64,000 nucleotides of DNA, taken from the NCBI GenBank assembly GCA_963920665.1, contig OY987273.1, positions 10,728,501 through 10,792,500 of the forward strand, written 5' to 3'. Shown piece by piece: positions 55,414 to 64,000 of the stretch. The DNA comes from Straminergon stramineum (taxonomy: Eukaryota; Streptophyta; Bryopsida; Hypnales; Calliergonaceae). The notes below the pieces were generated by a model. It had not been told where the DNA came from. It did no database searches and worked only from the letters and a program-made list of their open reading frames with translations. The position numbers and the translations under genes are program-made. Each line of letters begins with the position of its first letter. The first letter of the stretch is position 1.

Positions 55414-58400
55414 CTCCCACTTTGTTTGTTGTTAAACAATGTCAAGCCCATCTCCTTGCGTAGAACTTCATGTCGTGGCTTGGCTAGGGCCTTTGTAAGC
55501 ACATCCGCCACCATGTGCTCCGTAGAAATGTACTTCATCTCAATCACCTCCACTTCAACCTTCTCACGAATGAAATGGTGTTGAATGTCGATGTGTTTGC
55601 TCCGAGAATGATGGATTGGATTCTTCATCAAGGCAATGGCGCCTTGATTGTCACACATGATGAGTGTTGCCTTCTTTTGCTCCAATCCAACATCACTCAT
55701 AAGTTGTCTTAGCCAAATGGCCTCCCTTGTGCATTGGCTAATGGCCATGTACTCCGCCTCGGTGGTAGACAATGCAATTGTGGGTTGTTTCTTTGAATTC
55801 CATGAAATGGCACCACCTCCAAGCATAAACACGTAGCCTGTTGTGGACCTCCTATCGGTTGCATCTCCAGCCCAATCTGCATCACAAAAGCCCACCAATG
55901 CAAGGCTCTTGCCTCCAAGTACCAACTTGGCATCCAAAGAACCTTGAAGGTATCGCATGACCCTCTTGACCGCTGCCCAATGCTTTGGGCCACATTTGGC
56001 CATGTGTTGGCTCACTACACTCATTGCAAATGCAAGGTCAGGCCTTGTAGCCACCATCACATACATCAAGCTCCCCACTGCAGCTTTATATGGCACATCT
56101 TGCATTTCCGCCTTCACACCTTCATACTCTTCATCCGTTAGCTTGGGCATCTTTTCCTTCACATCAAGAGGTGTGCCAACGGATTTGCACCCCTCCATGT
56201 TGAAGCGCTTCAACACTCCCTCGATGTACTTGCTTTGGCTCATGGTGATGGTGCGTGTCGCCCTTTGCCTTGTAAACTCCACACCAAGGCAATAGTGTAG
56301 CTCTCCAAGGTCGCTCATATCATATTGACTCTTCAACATAGCCTTCACTTCGACCATCTTGTCAATGGTGTTGGTCATGATAATCAAGTCATCCACATAA
56401 ACGACAACAATCACCAAATATGCACTTGTTTGCTTGATGTAGAGAGAGTGGTCGGCATGACTCCTCGTGTAGCCCTCCCTTGCAAACAATGCATCCACAT
56501 CCATATACCATGCTCTTCCTGATTGCCTCAACCCATAGATGGCCTTCTTGAGCTTACACTTGAGATGTTCACGACCCTTTTGAACAAAACCCTTGGGCTG
56601 GTCCATATAGATCACCTCCTCAAGCCAAGGATTGAGAAACGCCGTGATAACATCCATTTGGTGCATCTCCAAGTCCATAGCTGCCCCAATCGCTGCCATG
56701 CATCGAATGGTGCAAAATTTGGCGACGGGAGCAAAGGTCTCATTGAAGTCCACCCCTTCAACTTGAGAATACCCCTTGGCTACCAATCTTGCCTTGTAGC
56801 ACACAATGTTGCCCGATGCATCTCTCTTAGTACAAAACACCCACTTGCATCCAACACTTGTACGATCATGAGGAAGGGGAGAGAGTTCCCATGTACCTTT
56901 GGCCGTTAGTGAGGCATACTCCTCTTGCATGGCTTTCTCCCACTTGCTTGCATCCGTGCTCTTCATGGCTTCCTCCATGTTGCGTGGATCATTTTCGTGA
57001 GCCAAATTGGCATGCTCCACTTGCTCTTGTGGCAAGATGTGATTTTTCCACCATTCTCCAAGCGGCCTCCGCTCACTTGTAGGATATCTTGGCTCCTTGG
57101 AAGCATCTCCCTCCTCATCTTCACTTGGGGAGGAGCTCGTAGATGGACTTGTCTTTTCCTTGGGTGTTGGTGGTGTCTCATCAAGATCCTCTTCATCCTT
57201 GAGCAAAACCTCCATGCTTGGAGATTTGTCCACCTCATGCGTGGCATCCTTGTTGCTCCCACTTGGACTCATCTCCACAGCATCGCTTACTCCTTGCTTG
57301 TTTTCCATGAAAGTGACATCTCGACTCTTGATGATCTTCTTGGTCTCCAAACACATCAACCTATATGCCTTGGAGTCCTCACAATAGCCCAACAACAAGC
57401 ACTTGATGCCCTTGGCATCAAGCTTGGAGCGCTTGGGACTCAAATCCAAGGCATATGCAATGCATCCAAAGATGCGTATGTGACCAATGTTGGGCCTTCT
57501 TCCACTCCATGCTTCTTGTGGCGTCATGGATGCAACTGCACTGGTGGGGCAACGATTGCGTGTATAGGCTGCATTGGATACGGCCTCCGCCCAAAGATCA
57601 TACTTAAGGTCTTGAGCATGCAACATGGCACGAGCCATCTCCACAAGTGTGCGATTGGCACGCTCCGCCACACCATTTTGTTGTGGAGTATAAGGAGTCG
57701 AAGTTTGGTGTTGAATGCCATGCTGCCTCATAAAAGCCTCAAAGGCCTTGGACATGTATTCCCCTCCATTGTCCGACCTCAATACCTTCACCTTTTGCCC
57801 CGATTCATTCTCCACAAGTGCCTTCCATACCTTGAACCTCTCAAACACGTCACTCTTGCACTTGAGCATGAACACCCACACCTTCCTTGAAAAATCATCA
57901 ATGAAGGTCAAGAAATACCTTGCACCACCCATGGAAGGGGTCTTCATTGGGCCACACACATCGGAGTGCACAATCTCCAACACCTTGGTTGCCCTCGTTG
58001 CTCCATCGCTTGGAAACGGTTGCCTCGCTTGCTTGCCTTCAATGCAAGCCTCACAATTGAGATCACAAGAGCCCTTCTCCACTTGCATGCCACCCACCAT
58101 GCTTTGAAGGCGCTTGACACTCTTCTCATTAAGGTGGCCCAATCTCTTGTGCCATAACTCCAAAGAGTGTTGATGGAGTGGTCCTTGGGCCAAACACGCC
58201 ATGCTTGTGCCGTTCACCACTTTGAACTTCAATTGGTACAAGTTGCCCTCTCTTGATGCCGTCACAATTGTCCCTCCATTGGGTGCCCCTAAAATGCAAC
58301 CCTTGTTGTTGAATTGCACCTTCAAATCTTGTGACACCAACTTGCTCACCGAGAGCAAATTGGCATGCAACTTGGGCACATGCAACACATCTTGGATGTG

Positions 58401-59378
58401 AATTGTCCTCAATTGGCCCTTCACCTCCACTACAATGCAACCTATGCCAATTGCATCCACCACGCCATTGTCCCCCAAATACACCTTGCGGTTGCTAATA
58501 GATTGATAAGTGAGAAATGCTTGCCTATGTGGGGTCATGTGTTGTGTTGCACCCGAGTCGATGATCCACTTGAACATGTTGGTGTTGTCATACCCATCAT
58601 TGGCAGCAAGCGCAAACTCCTCCTCCACACTTGCCTTGTTTGCACTCTCCTTCTTGGGTTGCTTACAAAACCTTGCAAGGTGGCCGGGCTTACCACAATT
58701 GTAGCACGTGCGTGTCTCCTTGCGTGGTTGTGAGCTCCCCCCTTGGCCATTTCGTAAGTAGAGTGCTGCCCCTCCTTCTTGGGTCTCATTCTCCTTCCTC
58801 TTGGCCATCTCATGCATCAATCTTGCAGTGATAAAGTCAAGAGTGAGCTCTGACATGGGTCTTGTCTCCAATGCCGTGATGAGAGACTCATAAGAAGGTG
58901 GCAAGCTCTCAAGCAAAGTCATAACCATGTCTCCATCCGTGACGGGCACCTCCAAACAAGCCAATTGGTCCGCAAGAGCCTTCACCTTGTTGATGTGGTC
59001 CAGCATGTCTTCGTTCTCTTGCATCTTGCATGTGAAGAACTTGCGTCGAATGAATAACATGTTGGATAAACTCTTTGTTTCATGGATGTTGCACAATACC
59101 TTCCATGCTTCCGCCGGTCCCTTGCATGCTCGAACATGTGCAAGTTGCCTATCCACAAGATTGCAAGCAATCATGGAAAAGGCCTTCTTGACCCTCCTCT
59201 CATAGGATTTCTTGACTTTGGCATCGGCATCAGTTGGGGGTGGTTCCTCGGTGTCCTCCACAATCTCCCACAAGTCCTTCTCCGCTAAGATCATCTCCAT
59301 CTTGAACTTCCATAGACCAAAGTTCTCTCCATTGAACTTGTCAATGACCCTCACGTTGTCTCCATCACTAGTGGCCAT
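55395..59378 (-). CDS. Copia family B gag-pol polyprotein, intact (1327 aa)
   Basis: The first true ATG is at 59378 (MATSDGDNVRVIDKF); the open frame extends seven codons upstream without an ATG. Domains in order: gag with the DKFNGENFGLWKFKM start, zinc knuckle C225-C228-H233-C238, protease IIDSGAT (D274), HHCC zinc-binding LWHKRLGHLN...CEACIEGKQ, integrase HSDVCGP, RSDNGGEY, QQNGVAERANRT, RT with KKAIYGLRQSGRAWY and VYVDDLIIM, and RNase H with CDADWAGD and STTEAEYMA. Catalytic motifs look complete. Compared with family A it keeps the canonical IYGLRQS RT motif, although MDVITAFLNP is unusual. No frameshift or stop was found, so it could be active. Confidence 0.93.
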   Translation of the reverse strand: MATSDGDNVRVIDKFNGENFGLWKFKMEMILAEKDLWEIVEDTEEPPPTDADAKVKKSYERRVKKAFSMIACNLVDRQLAHVRACKGPAEAWKVLCNIHETKSLSNMLFIRRKFFTCKMQENEDMLDHINKVKALADQLACLEVPVTDGDMVMTLLESLPPSYESLITALETRPMSELTLDFITARLMHEMAKRKENETQEGGAALYLRNGQGGSSQPRKETRTCYNCGKPGHLARFCKQPKKESANKASVEEEFALAANDGYDNTNMFKWIIDSGATQHMTPHRQAFLTYQSISNRKVYLGDNGVVDAIGIGCIVVEVKGQLRTIHIQDVLHVPKLHANLLSVSKLVSQDLKVQFNNKGCILGAPNGGTIVTASREGNLYQLKFKVVNGTSMACLAQGPLHQHSLELWHKRLGHLNEKSVKRLQSMVGGMQVEKGSCDLNCEACIEGKQARQPFPSDGATRATKVLEIVHSDVCGPMKTPSMGGARYFLTFIDDFSRKVWVFMLKCKSDVFERFKVWKALVENESGQKVKVLRSDNGGEYMSKAFEAFMRQHGIQHQTSTPYTPQQNGVAERANRTLVEMARAMLHAQDLKYDLWAEAVSNAAYTRNRCPTSAVASMTPQEAWSGRRPNIGHIRIFGCIAYALDLSPKRSKLDAKGIKCLLLGYCEDSKAYRLMCLETKKIIKSRDVTFMENKQGVSDAVEMSPSGSNKDATHEVDKSPSMEVLLKDEEDLDETPPTPKEKTSPSTSSSPSEDEEGDASKEPRYPTSERRPLGEWWKNHILPQEQVEHANLAHENDPRNMEEAMKSTDASKWEKAMQEEYASLTAKGTWELSPLPHDRTSVGCKWVFCTKRDASGNIVCYKARLVAKGYSQVEGVDFNETFAPVAKFCTIRCMAAIGAAMDLEMHQMDVITAFLNPWLEEVIYMDQPKGFVQKGREHLKCKLKKAIYGLRQSGRAWYMDVDALFAREGYTRSHADHSLYIKQTSAYLVIVVVYVDDLIIMTNTIDKMVEVKAMLKSQYDMSDLGELHYCLGVEFTRQRATRTITMSQSKYIEGVLKRFNMEGCKSVGTPLDVKEKMPKLTDEEYEGVKAEMQDVPYKAAVGSLMYVMVATRPDLAFAMSVVSQHMAKCGPKHWAAVKRVMRYLQGSLDAKLVLGGKSLALVGFCDADWAGDATDRRSTTGYVFMLGGGAISWNSKKQPTIALSTTEAEYMAISQCTREAIWLRQLMSDVGLEQKKATLIMCDNQGAIALMKNPIHHSRSKHIDIQHHFIREKVEVEVIEMKYISTEHMVADVLTKALAKPRHEVLRKEMGLTLFNNKQSGSVEGSE

Positions 59379-60107
59379 GTTGGATGACTCCTCCTCCAAT
59401 ATAAGCCCAAGTGATTCTAATCACTCCAATCTAATCTCCAAATGCCCAAGCAACCCTCTTGTGGTTTCACTATGTCCAATAAGGCCCCAAATCACACTAA
59501 TAAGACCCTTTATGGTCCTAATCTCTCAATTCAGACCCCAAGTAGTCTAAATCTCTCCAATGCACACTCTATTGGACTAATACTCTCAAATCAAACCTCA
59601 AGTGATGCAAATCTCTCAAATCAGACCTCAAGTGATGCCAATCTTCGCAATGCACACTCTATTGGACTAATACTCCCAAATCAGACCTCAAGTGATGCAA
59701 ATCTCTCCAATGCACACTCTATTGGACTAATACTCTCAATTCATACCCCAAGTGATTCGAATCACTCCAATGCACACTCTATTGGACTAATACTTTCGAA
59801 TCAGACCTCAAGTGATGCAAATCTCTCCACTGCGCACTGAAATGCTCCAAATCTCTCAAATGAAGCCCCAGATGCACAAATCAACACCTATAGCAGACTA
59901 GGTCAAATCCTAGCTTCCAACTAAGGCTCTAAGATGCTAAATCAACCCTCAATGAGCACAAATGATATCAAACCAAGAAAATACCTCACTAAAAAGTAAA
60001 AGTCTTGAATACAAATGCTCCAAACGACCCCAAACTCCACTTGCTCCAATAGTCCTCCACCAACACACCTTGCAATGAGATCAAATCTCTACTAGCAACT
60101 CACATGA
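59379..60107 (-). other. Family B leader with 60-bp tandem repeats
   Basis: About 730 bp between ATG and primer site. AATGCACACTCTATTGGACT (plus-strand reading) starts units at 59559, 59648, 59708 and 59768. The period is 60 bp except for one enlarged unit of 89 bp. The same leader recurs at 63095-63755. Confidence 0.75.
59559..59840 (-). repeat. 60-bp tandem repeats in the family B leader
   Basis: Four units with the shared words TCTATTGGACTAATACT and CCTCAAGTGATGC. The second leader copy carries the same array at 63238-63480 without the enlarged unit. Confidence 0.75.
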
Positions 60108-60121
60108 GTGGGCCCATAACC
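60108..60121 (-). promoter_or_regulatory. Half-tRNA primer-binding site, intact family B element
   Basis: GGTTATGGGCCCAC on the minus strand, identical to the family A site although the LTRs of the two families are otherwise different. Confidence 0.75.
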
Positions 60122-60419
60122 TATTGAGAAAGAGAACAAAAGAATGTATTTCAATGAAGAGGAACACAAACAAGTGTGAGAAAGGGATATTCAACCCATG
60201 CTAGGGGTTGCCTTCTTATACTACTCTACTACCTAGTGCCATGACTAACCATATGGGATAATTGTCTAAGAGGTATGCCCCTCTCTATAGGCACCACTTA
60301 AAGGACTTCCCCTCTCTAATATCTCATTGCTTTTACTACAAACAACACATAACTAAGGTTAGCCCATACTTAAGACCTACTTCAAACAACCTATGACATC
60401 CTACTCACTTCCTTCAACA
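60122..60419 (-). repeat. 5' LTR of the intact family B element
   Basis: 298 bp, TGTTGAAGGAAG...CTCAATA in element orientation. Confidence 0.85.
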
Positions 60420-60983
60420 GGCTGCGGTGAAGAGGGTGATGAGGTACCTTCAAGGCACACTTGGCTTGGAGTTGCAACTAGGAGGTGCTGAAGTGAGTTT
60501 GCATGGGTATTGTGATGCGGATTGGGCGGGTGATGAGGGGGATCGAAGATCCACCACCGGCTATGTGTTTATGCTTGGAGTGGGTGCCATTTCATGGAAT
60601 TCCAAGAGGCAGCCCACCATAGCTCTTTCTACAACGGAAGCGGAGTACATGGCCATGAGCCATTGCACCAAGGAGGCCATTTGGCTAAGGCAGCTCTTGG
60701 CTGATGTTGGCCTTGTGCAAGAGGGGAGCACAGAAATTTTGTGTGACAACCAAGGTGCCATTGCTTTGGCCAAGAATCCCACTCACCACTCAAGGACCAA
60801 GCACATTGATGTGCAACACCATTTCATTCGTGAAAGAGTGGAGGCTGAAGTGATTGAGCTCAAGTATGTGCCTACTCAAGCTATGGTTGCTGATGTGCTA
60901 ACCAAGGCTCTTGGGAAGCCCCAACACCTTACCTTGATTGAGAAGATGGGCCTTCGTGCCTTTGACCACTCACAAAGTGGGAG
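60420..60983 (+). pseudogene. Family A RNase H fragment (second half of the split copy)
   Basis: It continues in frame from 54787 and encodes [44 protein letters not shown] and KALGKPQH. The polypurine tract and a family A LTR at 60984 follow in the normal way, and the frame ends in that LTR. Confidence 0.85.
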
Positions 60984-61228
60984 TGTTGAAGATCATGTAC
61001 ATAATCGTGTAGATAGTGTACATTCAGCCCTAGGAGTAGGATTAAACTCTTAGTTAGACTTAGAGTGTATTGGGTGTTGCTTGTAGTCAAAGGCAGCCCA
61101 AGGTTGCTAGTTATCCCACATGGTTTGTGGATAACTAGTGAAAGGCTTTATGCTTATGTTCAGCCCATTCATGGGCCTTGGCATCTTCTACCATCTAAGT
61201 AAAGCCTTTCTCCATTCAAAACACAATA
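60984..61228 (+). repeat. Copia family A LTR (6)
   Basis: 245 bp. It is the 3' LTR of the split copy to its left and, at the same time, directly adjoins the RT region of another family A fragment on its right. No primer site follows. Confidence 0.85.
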
Positions 61229-62849
61229 CTTCCCTCACAACAAGAAGAACAAGCCAATGTGGCTTTCCTTGGAGATCCATCCACACTTGGGGAGGTGTTG
61301 CGTTGTGAGGATGCAAGCAAGTGGGAGGCGGCCATGCAAGAGGAGTACAAGGCTCTCATTGCCAAGGGCACATGGGAACTTGCTGCCCTCCCTCCCAAGA
61401 GGTCAAGTGTGGGTTGCAAGTGGGTTTTCTCCACCAAGAGGGATGCTTTGGGGCACATTGTGAGGTACAAGGCAAGGCTGGTTGCCAAGGGGTTCTCCCA
61501 AGTGGAGGGGGTGGATTTCAATGAGACCTTTGCCCCCGTTGCTAAGTTTAGCACCATTAGGTGCATTGTGGCTTTAGGGGCAGCCATGGACTTGGAGATG
61601 CACCAAATGGACGTCAAGACGGCCTTTCTCAACCCCAAGCTTGAGGAGGTCATCTACATGGATCAGCCCCAAGGCTTTGTGCAAGAGGGGCAAGAGCATC
61701 TCAAATGCAAGTTGAAGAAGGCCCTCCCCGGGCTAAAGCAATCCGGGAGGGCGTGGTATAGGGATATTGATGGCATGTTTGCAAGGAAAGGCTTCCAAAG
61801 AGGAAATGCTGATCACTCTTTGTACACCATGCAAAGTAGTGAGCATTTGGTGATTGTGATCCTCTATGTGGATGATCTGATCCTCCTTGCAAGTGACATG
61901 ACCAAGATGCTTGAGGTGAAGGCTATGCTTCACAAGGAGTATGAGATGACGGATCTTGGAGAGTTGAGGTATTGCCTTGGAGTGGAATTCAAGAGGGATA
62001 GGGCTGCCCGCACCATCACTATGAGCCAACACAAGTACCTTGAGGAGATCTTGAAGAGGTTCAACATGGAGGAGTGCAAAGCCATAGGTACACCCCTTGA
62101 CACTCATGAGAAGTTGCCCAAGCTCACGGATGCTGATTTTGAGGAGGTGAAGGCTGAAATGCAAGGTGTGCCTTACAAGGCAGCGGTTGGTTGTTTGATG
62201 TATGCCATGGTGGCCACAAGGCCTGATTTGGCCTTCCCGGTGAGTGTTGTGAGTCAACACATGTCCAAGTATGGCCCTAAGCATTGGGCTGCGGTGAAGA
62301 GGGTGATGAGGTACCTTCAAGGCACACTTGGCTTGGAGTTGCAACTAGGAGGTGCTGAAGTGAGTTTGCATGGGTATTGTGATGCGGATTGGGCGGGTGA
62401 TGAGGGGGATCGAAGATCCACCACCGGCTATGTGTTTATGCTTGGAGTGGGTGCCATTTCATGGAATCCAAGAGGCAGCCCACCATAGCTCTTTCTACAA
62501 CGGAGGCGGAGTACATGGCCATGAGCCATTGCACCAAGGAGGCCATTTGGCTAAGGCAGCTCTTGGCTGATGTTGGCCTTAGGCAAGGGGGGAGCACACG
62601 CATTTTGTGTGACAACCAAGGTGCCATTGCTTTGGCCAAGAATCCCACCCACCACTCTCGGACCAAGCACATTGATGTGCAACACCATTTCATTCGTGAA
62701 AGAGTGGAGGCTGAGGTGATTGAGCTCAAGTATGTGCCTACTCAATCTATGGTTGCTGATGTGCTGACCAAGGCTCTTGGGAAGCCCCAACACCTTACCT
62801 TGATTGAGAAGATGGGCCTTCGTGCCTTTGACCACTCTCAAAGTGGGAG
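61229..62849 (+). pseudogene. Family A RT-RNase H fragment with a frameshift
   Basis: The fragment starts within the linker before RT (NVAFLGDPSTLGEV) and encodes the whole RT and RNase H. It includes MDVKTAFLNP, LPGLKQSGRAWY, LYVDDLILL and CDADWAGD. One base is missing near 62466 compared with the intact copy, which breaks the frame at AISWN; the rest continues in another frame from 62461 to 62919. Gag, protease and integrase are absent. The sequence LPGLKQS here is closer to the usual Copia RT motif than the intact element's LPGQKQF. Confidence 0.88.
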
Positions 62850-63094
62850 TGTTGAAGATCATGTACATATTAGTGTAGATAGTGTACATTCAGCCCTAGG
62901 AGTTGTATTAGACTCTTAGTTAGACTTAGAGTGTATTGGGTGTTGCTTGTAGTCAAAGGCAGCCCAAGGTTGCTAGTTATCCCACATGGTTTGTGGATAA
63001 CTAGTGAAAGGCTTTATGCTTATGTTCAGCCCATTCATGGGGCTTGGTATCTTCTACCATCTAAGTAAAGCCTTTCTCCATTCAAAACTTAATA
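62850..63094 (+). repeat. Copia family A LTR (7)
   Basis: 245 bp after a normal polypurine tract. It ends CTTAATA (one change from CTCAATA) and is joined directly to an inverted family B leader. Confidence 0.85.
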
Positions 63095-63755
63095 CTAATC
63101 ACTCCAATCTAATCTCCAAATGCCCAAGCAACCCTCTTGTGGTTGCACTATGTCCAATAAAACCCCAAATCACACTAATAAGACCCTTTATGGTCCGAAT
63201 CTCTCAATTCAGACCCCAAGTAGTCTAAATCTCTCCAATGCACACTCTATTGGACTAATACTCTCAAATCAAACCTCAAGTGATGCAAATCTTCGCAATG
63301 CACACTCTATTGGTCTAATACTCCCAAATCAGACCTCAAGTGATGCAAATCTCTCCAATGCACACTCTATTGGACTAATACTCTCAATTCATACCCCAAG
63401 TGATTCGAATCACTCCAATGCACACTCTATTGGACTAATACCTTCAAATCAGACCTCAAATGATGCAAATCTCTCCAATGGGCACTGAAATGCTCCAAAT
63501 CTCTCAAATGAAGCCCCAGATGCACAAATCAACACCTATAGAAGACTAGGTCAAATCCTAGCTTCCAACTAAGGCTCTAAGACACTAAATCAACCCTCAA
63601 TGAGCACAAATGATATCAAACCAAGAAAATACCTCACTAAAAAGTAAAAGTCTTGAATACAAATGCTCCAAACGACCCCAAACTCCACTTGCTCCAATAG
63701 TCCTCCACCAACACACCTTGCAATGAGATCAAATCTCTACTAGCAACTCACATGA
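63095..63755 (-). other. Family B leader, second copy
   Basis: Nearly identical to 59405-60107. It includes four 60-bp units starting at about 63238, 63298, 63358 and 63418. It is joined to a family A LTR where the gag start should be, so this second family B copy is beheaded of its coding region. Confidence 0.75.
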
Positions 63756-63769
63756 GTGGGCCCATAACC
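63756..63769 (-). promoter_or_regulatory. Half-tRNA primer-binding site, second family B copy
   Basis: GGTTATGGGCCCAC on the minus strand, next to the LTR. Confidence 0.7.
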
Positions 63770-64000
63770 TATTGAGAAAGAGAACAAAAGAATGTATTTC
63801 AATGAAGAGGAACACAGACAAGTGTGAGAAAGGGATATTCAACCCATGCTAGGGGTTGCCTTCTTATACTACTCTACTACCAAGTGCAATGACTAACCAT
63901 ATGGGATAATTGTCTAAGAGGTATGCCCCTCGCTATAAGCACCACTTAAAGGACTTCCCCTCTCGAATATCTCATTGCTTTTACTACAAACAACACATAA
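63770..64000 (-). repeat. Copia family B LTR, partial at the window edge
   Basis: It starts TATTGAGAAAGAG (plus-strand reading) and follows the family B LTR to the end of the window, with several substitutions relative to 60122-60419. Confidence 0.8.

Larger units (their letters stand above)
55120..60419 (-). mobile_element. Intact Ty1/copia element, family B
   Basis: About 5.3 kb on the minus strand: 5' LTR 60419-60122, primer site 60121-60108, leader, one intact polyprotein ORF, polypurine tract, and 3' LTR 55413-55120. I see one difference between the LTRs (near 55280 against 60288), apart from the last four bases missing from the 3' LTR. It interrupts a plus-strand family A RT-RNase H region (54787 and 60420 are contiguous in the intact sequence). 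No 5-bp target duplication is present. Confidence 0.85.

Noticed and set aside
56925..57890. 321-codon open frame antisense to family B pol
   Set aside because: A shadow of the intact family B polyprotein caused by its codon composition.
59442..59840. Plus-strand open frame with a repeated 20-residue unit (NAHSIGLILSNQTSSDANLS)
   Set aside because: It is the antisense reading of the 60-bp tandem repeats in the family B leader. A 60-bp period keeps a frame open by itself.
1..64000. tRNA, rRNA or organellar DNA
   Set aside because: No cloverleaf-like block or organelle gene was recognised. The tRNA-Met-like words at the LTRs are only 14 bases long and are primer sites, not tRNA genes.

Overview
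The window looks like nuclear DNA from a seed plant with a large, repeat-rich genome. A gymnosperm is my best guess, but the sequence does not prove it. The evidence is one plant-type intron-containing gene in 64 kb, long AT-rich spacers full of degenerate repeats, and plant-type Ty1/copia elements with initiator-Met tRNA primer sites.

Left part (1-37.8 kb). This is mostly decayed mobile DNA. It holds one copy of an unclassified ORF-bearing repeat (R1, 1-2.07 kb, minus); two oppositely oriented, decayed LTR-like repeats with TATA boxes (about 2.9-6.5 kb minus, 23.4-28.5 kb plus); and an ORF with a zinc-finger-like Cys/His pattern (10.2-10.8 kb). There are three copies of a ~100-bp palindromic MITE-like repeat (9.3, 15.3, 16.5 kb) and two copies of another dispersed repeat (15.4 and 33.9 kb). 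A non-autonomous CACTA transposon is delimited to the base by terminal repeats and a 3-bp duplication (19133-23052). A broken multi-exon gene (28.8-32.5 kb) has a 3' half that reads as a beta-class N4/N6 DNA methyltransferase, followed by an array of hairpins whose stems covary. An inverted-repeat element lies at 35.07-35.74 kb.

Middle (37.8-40.1 kb, minus). The only apparently intact host gene is here: a four-exon R3H-SUZ RNA-binding protein of 506 residues.

Right part (41.5-64 kb). A CACTA-related fragment and a second R1 copy lead into a 20-kb mosaic of two Ty1/copia families, called A and B here. One intact element of each family lies on the minus strand (A 48554-54137, polyprotein 1368 aa; B 55120-60419, polyprotein 1327 aa), each with nearly identical LTRs. 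Around and between them are plus- and minus-strand fragments of A and B, joined exactly at LTR ends or at short microhomologies. Both families share LTR termini TGTTGA...TCAATA, a primer site complementary to the anticodon arm of initiator-Met tRNA (half-tRNA priming), a polypurine tract AAAGTGGGAG, and leaders containing ~60-bp tandem repeats. The mosaic looks like products of autointegration or template switching between co-packaged elements, or else an assembly artefact, and should be checked with long reads.
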